NCBI RefSeq assembly: GCF_014203595.1
Contig: NZ_JACHJK010000005.1
Coordinates: forward strand, 62,001-126,000
Reading direction: 5' to 3'
From: Streptomyces echinatus
Lineage (GTDB): Bacteria; Actinomycetota; Actinomycetes; Streptomycetales; Streptomycetaceae
Length of the DNA stretch: 64,000 nucleotides
A program made the position numbers and the translations under genes. Positions 27,176 through 34,587 of the stretch are shown here, piece by piece (the first letter of the stretch is position 1; each line of letters begins with the position of its first letter). The notes under the pieces are model-generated. The model ran no database searches. It saw nothing but the letters and a program-made list of their open reading frames with translations, and was not told the DNA's origin.

Positions 27176-28552
27176 TCAGCCGGTTACCGGGTGAGGCAGG
27201 ACGACCGGCGGCGTGCTCTCGACCGGATGCTCGGGCACGTCGGGCCGGAACGGCTTCAGGGCGGAGAGATCGGGCACCAGGTGGGCCGACTCGCGGCAGG
27301 CCTTGGCAGCGTCGCCGAGGGAGAGGTATGGCGTGCGAATGCGGGACCAGCCGCCGGAGGTGTCGCCCGCCACTGCCAAACCGGGCCGTTCCGGAGCGAT
27401 GGAGCAGGCGGCGGAGACCGCTTCGGGGGCGATGTCGCCCAGGGCCATCTTGGCGGAGGCTTCGTCGTTGACGCGGTGGCAAACGCGGCCGGTGAGCTGG
27501 GCGCGGAGCATGGTGGCGCCCTTGCCGAGTTCGGCGCCGAAGCGCTGTCCGCACACTTCCACGTAGATGCCGGCGGCGCGGCCGAGCTGGGCGAGGCGGA
27601 TGAGCTGGGTGACCATCTCGTCGCGCCGTTCCTCGTCCTTCTTTGTGGCCACCATGAAGAGTTCGGCCACCTCGTCCACGAACAGCACTACCGGCACCGG
27701 GCGTTCGTGCTCGGGCAGGCCCCAGATGTCGGAGGTGATTTCCTCGTCCGGGATGCCGGGGGCGATGCCCTGTCGGGCCTTGATCAGGTCGTACCGGTCC
27801 TCCATTTCCTTGACCAGCACCGGCAGCAGCTCAGCCGCCTGTTCCGGGTCGGTCGCGAGTGCGGAGAGCCGGGGCGCGAAGGGCGCCAGCTCGACACCCC
27901 GCTTGCAGTCGATGCCGACGAGGGCGACCGGCTGAGCAGCGAGTCCGGCGATGAGGTGCCGCAGGTACATGGACTTGCCGGAGAGCGTGGCACCGAGGGT
28001 GAGTTGGTGGGGGATGGTGCGGTAGTCGCGGACGAAGGGCGTGGCGTCCTCTCGCAGTGCGACCGGCACCTTCAGGAAGCCGCCCGCGATCCTGCGCGGC
28101 ATACGCACCCGCCGTAAGACGTCGTAGCCCACGAGCCGCAGCTCGACGACCCCCGGCTTGACGGTGGTGACGTACACGGCGTGCACGCCCCACGCGTGCC
28201 GTAGCCGTTCGGCGGAGGCGGCGACGTCGGCGGGTTCCTGGCCCGGGGCCAGGCGGAGGCGTATCCGCAGCCCAGTCGTGGTGGGCCGAATGAGGCCCCG
28301 ACGCGGCGGCACGGGCCGTATCTCGCGCTGCGTCATGGCCTTCATGGCGAGCACCCGCAGCCTGGAGGGCGCCACGGTCAGGCCGCATGCCTCCATGACC
28401 GAGCCGTACGAGCTGAGCAGCCGAACCGTGGACACCGGCAGACCGACCGTGGACCAGTACGCCGCCGGGTGCTTGGCCCGGGCGCAGGCGGCCCCGCCGC
28501 CGAGTGCGGCGACAGGACCACCCACTTCCAGAAGCGTCGTCAGGTCGGACAT
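27176..28552 (-). CDS. FtsK/SpoIIIE-type DNA transfer ATPase (TraSA-like)
   Basis: A 458-residue translocase that moves double-stranded element DNA during mating, the single main transfer protein of this class. Walker A is GATLSGKS at residues 187-194, and Walker B is in VPVVLFVDEVAELF. N-terminal hydrophobic residues (VGGPVAALGGGAAC) suggest weak membrane contact. It should recognise a clt sequence of short repeats, which I could not identify. The ATG at 28552 overlaps the upstream stop (TAATG), so the two are co-translated. Confidence 0.9.
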   Translation of the reverse strand: MSDLTTLLEVGGPVAALGGGAACARAKHPAAYWSTVGLPVSTVRLLSSYGSVMEACGLTVAPSRLRVLAMKAMTQREIRPVPPRRGLIRPTTTGLRIRLRLAPGQEPADVAASAERLRHAWGVHAVYVTTVKPGVVELRLVGYDVLRRVRMPRRIAGGFLKVPVALREDATPFVRDYRTIPHQLTLGATLSGKSMYLRHLIAGLAAQPVALVGIDCKRGVELAPFAPRLSALATDPEQAAELLPVLVKEMEDRYDLIKARQGIAPGIPDEEITSDIWGLPEHERPVPVVLFVDEVAELFMVATKKDEERRDEMVTQLIRLAQLGRAAGIYVEVCGQRFGAELGKGATMLRAQLTGRVCHRVNDEASAKMALGDIAPEAVSAACSIAPERPGLAVAGDTSGGWSRIRTPYLSLGDAAKACRESAHLVPDLSALKPFRPDVPEHPVESTPPVVLPHPVTG

Positions 28553-28908
28553 TAGGCGGCGGCCCCGGTCGCGGCCGGGAAGGCGGCCGGAGTGACAGCG
28601 GCAGCGCGGTAGGCGATGCCGTGGCGCTGCTGTCCGTTGAAGACGGACTCCCACGGCCGGGCGACGAGGCCCGGCAGCGAGACCGGGGCCCCGAGGGTCA
28701 GCCCCTCGGAGATGCCGCCTTCCGGAACGGTGACCTTGATCAGCGAGGACTCGCCGTCCTCGATGTAGACGACACCGATGGTCATCAGCGCCTCACCGCT
28801 GTTGGCGTCCTTGGCGATCTCGCCGGTCTGCCGGTCGCGGACCTTCGGCTCGGGCGCCTCGGTGAGGAGGATCGTCGCTCCAGAGGTCTCCACGCGGATG
28901 GTGCGCAA
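28552..28908 (-). CDS. SCO3933-family small regulatory-type protein
   Basis: A 118-residue protein with the family pattern RDRQTGEIAKDANSGEALMT and IGVVYIEDGESSLIKVTVPE. It is found upstream of tra genes in AICEs. The mostly beta content suggests a binding domain; the function is unknown. The TTG start at 28908 has TAGGAG 6 nt upstream. It is the first gene of the leftward transfer operon, behind two ACTCGTCTATAC operators. Confidence 0.75.
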   Translation of the reverse strand: MRTIRVETSGATILLTEAPEPKVRDRQTGEIAKDANSGEALMTIGVVYIEDGESSLIKVTVPEGGISEGLTLGAPVSLPGLVARPWESVFNGQQRHGIAYRAAAVTPAAFPAATGAAA

Positions 28909-28923
28909 GGCACACTCCTATCC

Positions 28924-28938
28924 ACTCGTCTATACAAG
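28924..28938 (-). promoter_or_regulatory. Operator site 1 before the transfer operon
   Basis: ACTCGTCTATACAAG lies 16 bp before the TTG start of the first transfer gene. It differs from site 2 in the last half. Confidence 0.6.
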
Positions 28939-28997
28939 ATGCTTTCTGCGAGTCCCTTGATCGGGATCGTGCACTCACCTTGCCACACAACTTGCCC

Positions 28998-29013
28998 ACT
29001 CGTCTATACGAGT
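28998..29013 (-). promoter_or_regulatory. Operator site 2: palindrome ACTCGTCTATACGAGT
   Basis: ACTCGT-CTAT-ACGAGT has perfect 6-bp arms, the most symmetric copy of the element's operator. An extra ACGAGT half-site lies at 29030. It sits between the GntR gene end and the transfer operon, about 90 bp before the latter's start. Confidence 0.65.
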
Positions 29014-29075
29014 AAGCGTGTTGGGGTGTACGAGTTCGGAGAAGCGTCCCCGCGCACCACCGCAAATCATGACGA

Positions 29076-29864
29076 TCAGGTCGCAGGAAGCTGGTACGAG
29101 AGGACGTACGCGTCCGCCGCCATCACCGTGTCGCAGACCTCGACGGCCCGCCCCTCGGTGTCGAAGGCCGTCCGGATGAGGTGGATGACCGGCACACCGG
29201 CGGCCAGCCGGAGCGTCTTCACCTCTGCGGGCGAGGGCATCCGGGCGCGGATCTCCTCCTCGAAGTGGTCGAGGCGGTGGCCCAGCTCTTCCAGGCGGGC
29301 GTAGATGCCGCCGGGCCCGGGGTTGGGTTCCGCGATCGGGGTCCCGCGGGCGATGTCGAGCGGAAGGTAGGAGGTGGCGAACTCCACCGGCCGCCCGTCG
29401 AGCAGATACCGGCGCCGACGAGCCAGCACGCGCCGCACCGAGCCCAACCGGGCAGAGACGTCCTGACTGGCCTTTTCCTCCTTCACCTCCAGGCTGTCCA
29501 CCTGGGGGTGACTGCCGGCCGCGTCCGCCTCCACGATGAACGCGGACTTGCCCTGCTCCCTGTGCCGCCGGGCGAAACGGTCCGAGGCGAGCCGCCGCAC
29601 GGGCGGTCGTGGTCGTACGAAGACTCCCCTGCCGTGCTCGGCGTGCACCAGGCCCTCACCCTGGAGGATGGAGAAGGCGTTGCGGACCGTCATCCGGGAC
29701 ACCCCGAAGTGGTCGACAAGGTCGGCTTCGGAGGGCAGTTTCTCGCCCTCGCGGAATCGCCCACGGTCGATGGCCTCGCGCAGTTGGTCGGCGATCTGCC
29801 GGAAGACCGCACGATCGCTCGTGGGGTCGAGATCACCGAGGAGGCCCGAAGGGAGAGGGCTCAC
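29076..29864 (-). CDS. GntR family repressor (KorSA-like)
   Basis: A 262-residue GntR/HutC-type regulator. The winged HTH is at about residues 20-85 (LREAIDRGRFREGEKLPSEA, then VSRMTVRNAFSILQGEG), and the C-terminal UTRA ligand domain is at about 110-255. In pSAM2, KorSA of this family silences replication and transfer genes. Five or six copies of ACTCGTCTA near genes of this element, one in its own promoter (29881-29894), support that role. The GTG at 29864 has AAAGGA upstream. It is divergent from the Nudix gene. Confidence 0.87.
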   Translation of the reverse strand: MSPLPSGLLGDLDPTSDRAVFRQIADQLREAIDRGRFREGEKLPSEADLVDHFGVSRMTVRNAFSILQGEGLVHAEHGRGVFVRPRPPVRRLASDRFARRHREQGKSAFIVEADAAGSHPQVDSLEVKEEKASQDVSARLGSVRRVLARRRRYLLDGRPVEFATSYLPLDIARGTPIAEPNPGPGGIYARLEELGHRLDHFEEEIRARMPSPAEVKTLRLAAGVPVIHLIRTAFDTEGRAVEVCDTVMAADAYVLSYQLPAT

Positions 29865-29880
29865 GTGAGTAATCCTTTAG

Positions 29881-29894
29881 GTATCTAGACGAGT
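29881..29894. promoter_or_regulatory. Operator site 3 between GntR and Nudix genes
   Basis: GTATCTAGACGAGT is the reverse complement of ACTCGTCTAGATAC. It lies 17 bp before the GntR start and 56 bp before the Nudix start, so one site could control both. Confidence 0.6.
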
Positions 29895-29949
29895 GGGCGA
29901 GTGTTGTTGCTACGGTGGAGAGCCTAGTCAGCCGAGAGGGCCGAGGAAC

Positions 29950-30381
29950 GTGAGCACAGAACGCCCGCACTCCGTGAGCGTCGCCGGGGTCGTCGTGGAC
30001 GACCACGGCCGGGCCCTCCTGATCCAGCGCCGGGACAACGGCAAGTGGGAGCCGCCGGGCGGCGTCCTCGAACGCGAGGAGACCATCCCCGAAGCCCTCC
30101 AGCGCGAAGTCCTCGAAGAGACCGGAATCAAGATCGCCCTTCCGGCGACCCTGACCGGCGTCTACAAGAACATGAAGGGCCTGATCGTCTCGCTGGTCTT
30201 CCGCTGTGAAGCCGCCGACGGTGTGCCCACCACCGGTGACGAGACCCGCGCACTGCGCTGGGCCACCCGCGAAGAGGTCACCGAGCTTGCCGACGAGGCG
30301 TACGCGATCCGCGTCCTGGACGCTCTCGACGCCATGACCCCGCCGGCCATCCGCGCCCACGACGGCGTGAAACTCGTCTAG
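29950..30381 (+). CDS. Nudix hydrolase (Pif-like)
   Basis: A 143-residue Nudix protein. The Nudix box is complete at residues 38-60 (GGVLERE, E44, then REVLEETGI). In pSAM2 the Nudix protein Pif blocks redundant transfer between cells that already carry the element, and its gene likewise lies next to korSA, so that role is the best guess; the substrate is unknown. The GTG at 29950 follows GAGAGGGCCGAGGAAC. Its stop codon lies in an ACTCGTCTAG copy (30372-30381). Confidence 0.87.
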   Translation: MSTERPHSVSVAGVVVDDHGRALLIQRRDNGKWEPPGGVLEREETIPEALQREVLEETGIKIALPATLTGVYKNMKGLIVSLVFRCEAADGVPTTGDETRALRWATREEVTELADEAYAIRVLDALDAMTPPAIRAHDGVKLV

Positions 30382-30427
30382 CCCGAACCCGCTGCACATG
30401 GCGGCCTACCAGCACGAAGGAACTTGT

Positions 30428-30856
30428 ATGCATGAGTATACGAGTACAGCCCGGGTCTGGGGCCTGAGTTGCCCAGGATTCCCCGAAGAAGTGAGCCGGG
30501 CCCGCCGCTGGACCCGCGACATCCTGCGCGGCTCCCCCTTAGCCGAAGACGCCGAACTGATCGTGAGCGAGCTGAGCGCGAATGCGATCCTTCACACGGC
30601 CAGCGGCCGGGAGTACGGCAGCTTCCACCTCGCGGTTGCCGTCTCGGCACAGGTGGTCGCGGTGTCCGTCACGGACGATGGCGGCACGGCAACGGCCCCG
30701 AAGGTCGAGCACCAGGACCAGGACGCCGAGAACGGCCGAGGACTGGGCATGGTCAGCGCCATCGCCCACCGGGTCGTCGTCCACGACAGCGAGCAGGGCC
30801 ACACGGTCACCGCGGAGCTGTACGCGGACGCCCGTCCGGGAGGCCACCCATGCTGA
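30428..30856 (+). CDS. ATP-binding protein of the RsbW/HATPase_c_2 type
   Basis: A 142-residue GHKL-type ATPase domain protein. The N box is in LIVSELSANAILHTASGREY and the G2-like loop in AENGRGLGMVSAIAHRV. Standalone forms are abundant in Streptomyces and act as anti-sigma-like kinases or unknown regulators. The ATG at 30428 has AAGGAA upstream. An operator-like ACTCGTCTAG (30372) and TATACGAGT (30438-30446) flank the start. It overlaps the next gene by 7 bp. Confidence 0.8.
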   Translation: MHEYTSTARVWGLSCPGFPEEVSRARRWTRDILRGSPLAEDAELIVSELSANAILHTASGREYGSFHLAVAVSAQVVAVSVTDDGGTATAPKVEHQDQDAENGRGLGMVSAIAHRVVVHDSEQGHTVTAELYADARPGGHPC

Positions 30857-31230
30857 AGCCGCCGCAGTGGGGCTTCTGGTGCGAGTGCTGGACCGAGGAC
30901 CTGACCGAGCAGTGGGGGCCGGCACTGCTGGCATCATTCGACGCGTACTCGGCACCCCAGGCAGACCGTTGGGTAGCGGTCGCACTCCGCACGATCTCAC
31001 CGGCCCTGGACGCGGACGCCTCCGACGAGGCATGGGAGTGGCTGTACGAGGGCCGCATCGAAACCCGCCGAGCCCTGCTGCGCGCCGAACCGTGCACGGT
31101 GTCTGTGGCCCACGCGGATACCCGCATCACCTGGACGATCCGACCGGTGCTATTCCTGCCACTCGTGCATCGCCAGGCAGCCGAACTGCCCGCGTGCGCA
31201 TACAACTTCAAGCCCCGTCAGGCTGAGTGA
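30850..31230 (+). CDS. Hypothetical protein paired with the ATP-binding protein
   Basis: A 126-residue protein with no motif I recognise, rich in Trp (PQWGFWCECWTEDLTEQWGP). The ATG at 30850 overlaps the end of the ATP-binding protein gene (CCATGCTGA), so the two are translated together. It may be a partner or target of that ATPase, which is only inference. Confidence 0.7.
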   Translation: MLKPPQWGFWCECWTEDLTEQWGPALLASFDAYSAPQADRWVAVALRTISPALDADASDEAWEWLYEGRIETRRALLRAEPCTVSVAHADTRITWTIRPVLFLPLVHRQAAELPACAYNFKPRQAE

Positions 31231-31771
31231 GTTACAACTTTCTCTACTGGTTCAAGGCGGCTCGCTCCGCTCACCGCGCGCGGCCCGGCCCCCGGCCGGG
31301 CCTGCGCTCCTGTCTCCGCCCCGCTCCAGCCCGGCCGGCGCCCGTGCCGCGCGCTGAGGCAATCTGCCGCTGCTGTCAGAGAAGGGGTACGTCGTGGCTG
31401 GGGCGGTCGGCTCCACGGCTTTACGGAGCCACTTTGGCGCGAGCCTCGAAGATCATGGCCCCAACGTCGTGCTTTACCGGGCAGGTCCACAGACTGCCCG
31501 ACGCGCCGGAAGCTTACGGGGCCATGATCACTCGCGCCAAAGCAGCGCCACCCCAAAGCCGCTCCACCGCCCGTCGACGGTCTGGCAACCGATGTTGCCC
31601 AAGCGCGTGAAACCGCTGGATAGCCTCGTCAGCGATCAGATGCAGCCATGCATCCGTTTTCGGTCATTGCACCAGAGTCTGCCCCTCCCCCCGCGCCGCT
31701 TCTGCGACTCTATGTGCTTGCACAGAGTCGCTGCCTGATCACGAAGCGAATGCCCGGCGGGGGGATTTGTG
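31231..31771. other. Structured non-coding region, possible replication or transfer locus
   Basis: No convincing gene in 540 bp. It starts with a GC-rich palindrome, GGCCCGGCC-CCC-GGCCGGGCC (31282-31302). Then comes a large nested inverted repeat with arms TTTGGCGCGAG (31433-31443) / CTCGCGCCAAA (31531-31541), GATCATGGCCCC (31451-31462) / GGGGCCATGATC (31518-31529) and CGGGCAG (31478-31484) / CTGCCCG (31494-31500). Nested arms over 109 bp suit a single-strand origin or a structured RNA. It separates the transfer module from the cargo. Confidence 0.55.
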
Positions 31772-32167
31772 ATGGAACACGCACAGTTGGTCGCCACCGC
31801 GACGGCAGCCGCAGCCGCGCTGGTAGGGGAGATGGCCAAGGACACCTGGGCATCGGTGAGGTCCCTGGCCGCCCGACTGTTCCGTCATGCAGGTCCGGAG
31901 GAGGAAGAACGTCAACTGGCCAGGCTCGACACCGACCAGGCGCAGGCAGCAGCGCTTGATCCAGCGGTTCTCCGCGACAGGTGGAGCCGCCGACTACTGA
32001 CCCTAGTGGAGGATTTTCCAGAGGCAGCCGAGATCCTGGCTGAGCTGGCGAGCCGTCGGCAAGAAGACGCGCAAACGGGAGTAAACCAGTCGGCGTCTAA
32101 CAACACTGGGTCCGTCATCCAGATCGGCAGGGACAACTCCGGCAACCTGAACACGGAGAGAAGGTGA
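31772..32167 (+). CDS. Small helical protein with C-terminal amyloid-like motif
   Basis: A 131-residue protein. The start is Ala-rich and hydrophobic (LVATATAAAAALVGEMAKDT), followed by amphipathic helices (WSRRLLTLVEDFPEAAEILA). Near the C-terminus the motif NNTGSVIQIGRDNSGNLN (110-127) matches the pattern in the next protein. I recall similar Streptomyces proteins, with a helical domain and a terminal Q-x-G-R-D motif, as candidate cell-death effectors in amyloid signalling. The ATG at 31772 follows GGGGGG. Its stop overlaps the next start (GTGA). Confidence 0.7.
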   Translation: MEHAQLVATATAAAAALVGEMAKDTWASVRSLAARLFRHAGPEEEERQLARLDTDQAQAAALDPAVLRDRWSRRLLTLVEDFPEAAEILAELASRRQEDAQTGVNQSASNNTGSVIQIGRDNSGNLNTERR

Positions 32168-34320
32168 CTGCCCCAGAGGGGCCCGTCACGCCCCCGCGTC
32201 CCGAGGGTCCACCACTTCCCGGACAGTTCTCAATCAATAACACCGGCGCGAATATCCAAGTTGGCCGCGACAACACCGGCATCATCAACATCACACGACG
32301 GGCCAAGTTGCCGCATCCCGCCGTCCCGCGTGGCGACCGGGAAGCGGCCTTGGAGCCGCGTTGGGCTCACACACCGACCCCGCAGCAAGCGGCAAACCTA
32401 ATTGCCGCGCACGGTCTCGCCGTCATCGCGGGAGAGCGCGGCACAGGACGCCGCATCTCGGCAGTTCGTGCTCTGCATACTCACCTTGCCACTCCATCGA
32501 GAGCAGCCCTGCTCTTCGATCTCGCAGTGGACTGGGACGAAGACGAAGTTCCGGAACGAGAGGTACTGCCCGAGCCGGCTGCTGGGCACGGTTACTTGAT
32601 CGATGCGACATCCCGTGTCGTCTCTGAGCCCACAGCTCGGGCACTCACAGCGTGGGCAGAGGAGCTCCACGACCAGGGTGGGTGTCTGGTCATCATCGCC
32701 AACCAAGGCGCGTGGAAGGGCGACAACCGCATCGAGGTTGTCGCGGTGCGGCCTGATGCAGGCCAAGTTGCTCGAAACCACCTTGCTTACCTGGGATGCC
32801 AGGCGCAAGCACAGTGGCTACAACTCGACCCTCAGCGCACTATGTCACGCGGGCTGCTCCGCCAGCCCGTCCCTTCCGATCCCACCGTGGGCGTCCTAGC
32901 CGACCTCATCACGCGTAGCGTGAGCCCGTCTGACGCCGTTGCGATCGCTGAGCGCCTGCGCAACATCGCCCCTGAACGCGTCGTCCGAGCCGTAGAGCTG
33001 AGGGACAACAAAGACGAGCAAGGGCTCGATGAGATTCGTCGCATTCGGGAAGAGGTCCTTCTATGGACAAGCTTCTTGGAGAAGAAGCTCACGGATACGG
33101 GCACCCGTGGCGAGGATCGGGTGATGCTGCTTGCTGCCGCCTACCTCGAAGGTGCCCCCCTAGAACTCTGCATTAAGGCGGCCACCGCGTTCGGTTCTCG
33201 TGACGAGCCGATCGCGCGGCGCTATCGCGAAGGCCGCAGCCCTCGGCGCCGTTTGCGGGACGTGGGAGTCGACGTGACTCCCAGTGATACGGCAGCCTTT
33301 GATAGCAGGCCAGGCCTCGCTTCCTCGGCCATCCACATGGACTGGCATCACTGGGCCGACGAACGAGCAGAGACCGTTAAGTGGCTCACTCGCATCACCG
33401 CCTCGGACGGCGTGGCCAGGGCATGGGCAGAACAGGTTGGCTCCCGGCTATTGGATCTGTCCAAGACCGCTGTGGACCCTCCCTTCTTCACCGTCCTTGA
33501 TGCTTGGACGAGCGCATCCCCGGACACTGGACGCATAGACGTAATCGCCAGACTCATGACGCAAGCCGCTGAAACAGGAGAGCTTGCCCGTGACGCCCAT
33601 AAGCAACTGCTGGATTGGGCTAGAAAGCCACAACTGTCACATCGGAAGGTAGTGGCTCAGGTATGCGCCGGCCGCTACGGCATGCGATGGCCTCACATGG
33701 CCCTCGTCCGGCTGCGTCACATCCTTGCGATGGAAGATGACGCCACTCACATCGCAGCTACCGCTCTCGAAAGCTACGCAGGAAAGAGCAGCGACGGCCT
33801 TAAGAGGATCGTCGCAACGATTGAGACATGGCTCGAAAAATATCCGAACCACGCTGCGGGCCCGCGGGCATTTCTAGCCCTTACCGATCCTTCATACAAC
33901 GTTCTGGACCGGCTTATGGCCTCTGCTCAAGTGTCGCCGGTGATCCGTGATTTCTTAATCAGCGGTTGGATGCAGACGCTGGAACAGGCAGACGTGCGTG
34001 ACCGAGCGTATCAAGTCCTACTCGGTTGGGCCAAAGCCGCTCATGAGGGGCGACTGGAAAGTGGCACTACATTCGGAATTCTCACCGACGTTCGAAATGC
34101 TCACACTCCAGTCGATGCCATGTCACGCTTCCTTTATGGAAGCCCCGGCCAAGACGATCGCGCTCTGATCGAAGCCCGGCTCGCCTTGGCCAATCTCCAG
34201 ACCTGCAATCACGCGGAATGCCTCGAACCATCCTGCCCCCTCAAACAAGCTCCTGGCTCCTCCTCCGGCTCCTCCTCGGATTCCAGCACCGCCGGGGGCC
34301 CAGGTGAGCTTCGAACCTGA
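32164..34320 (+). CDS. Large degenerate P-loop protein with N-terminal amyloid-like motif
   Basis: A 718-residue protein. A Pro-rich start leads to the motif SINNTGANIQVGRDNTGIIN (23-42), shared with its small partner. A degenerate Walker A follows: GERGTGRR (90-97), with Arg where Lys is expected. Later come YLIDAT and a long helical region that could be repeats, ending in Cys/Ser-rich sequence. The plan is that of an NLR-like or STAND sensor that seeds an effector through the motif. It has a TTA codon at 33955-33957. No family is assigned with certainty. Confidence 0.7.
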   Translation: MTAPEGPVTPPRPEGPPLPGQFSINNTGANIQVGRDNTGIINITRRAKLPHPAVPRGDREAALEPRWAHTPTPQQAANLIAAHGLAVIAGERGTGRRISAVRALHTHLATPSRAALLFDLAVDWDEDEVPEREVLPEPAAGHGYLIDATSRVVSEPTARALTAWAEELHDQGGCLVIIANQGAWKGDNRIEVVAVRPDAGQVARNHLAYLGCQAQAQWLQLDPQRTMSRGLLRQPVPSDPTVGVLADLITRSVSPSDAVAIAERLRNIAPERVVRAVELRDNKDEQGLDEIRRIREEVLLWTSFLEKKLTDTGTRGEDRVMLLAAAYLEGAPLELCIKAATAFGSRDEPIARRYREGRSPRRRLRDVGVDVTPSDTAAFDSRPGLASSAIHMDWHHWADERAETVKWLTRITASDGVARAWAEQVGSRLLDLSKTAVDPPFFTVLDAWTSASPDTGRIDVIARLMTQAAETGELARDAHKQLLDWARKPQLSHRKVVAQVCAGRYGMRWPHMALVRLRHILAMEDDATHIAATALESYAGKSSDGLKRIVATIETWLEKYPNHAAGPRAFLALTDPSYNVLDRLMASAQVSPVIRDFLISGWMQTLEQADVRDRAYQVLLGWAKAAHEGRLESGTTFGILTDVRNAHTPVDAMSRFLYGSPGQDDRALIEARLALANLQTCNHAECLEPSCPLKQAPGSSSGSSSDSSTAGGPGELRT

Positions 34321-34531
34321 CCTGAGCTCCGAGAGTCGACGAGTTCGGTTTTCCTTGCTTCGTTGGGTGCTGGCACCGCTTACGACCTGGCGTGCTCGAC
34401 GCCTGGCGAAAGGGTACGGCCTCGGGATGGACGCGCGCAGCGCGTGGGCACTTGCGCGAACAGCAGATCACCCGGAGGAGTTTCCTTTCGCCATGGAGCA
34501 CCTGCGAGACGATCAGGAGAACGAGCCATAG
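34304..34531 (+). CDS. Small hypothetical protein, third gene of the amyloid-motif operon
   Basis: A 75-residue basic protein (VRFSLLRWVLAPLTTWRARR, then LAKGYGLGMDARSAWALART) starting at GTG 34304, 17 bp inside the end of the large gene, behind GGGGGCCCAG. The overlap indicates the same transcript. The first half could be amphipathic. I do not recognise it. Confidence 0.5.
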   Translation: MSFEPDLSSESRRVRFSLLRWVLAPLTTWRARRLAKGYGLGMDARSAWALARTADHPEEFPFAMEHLRDDQENEP

Positions 34532-34587
34532 GGCAACAGGTAGGGGTGGATCCGGCATAGGAGGCGTAATCAAGGTCGGGGTCTCGA

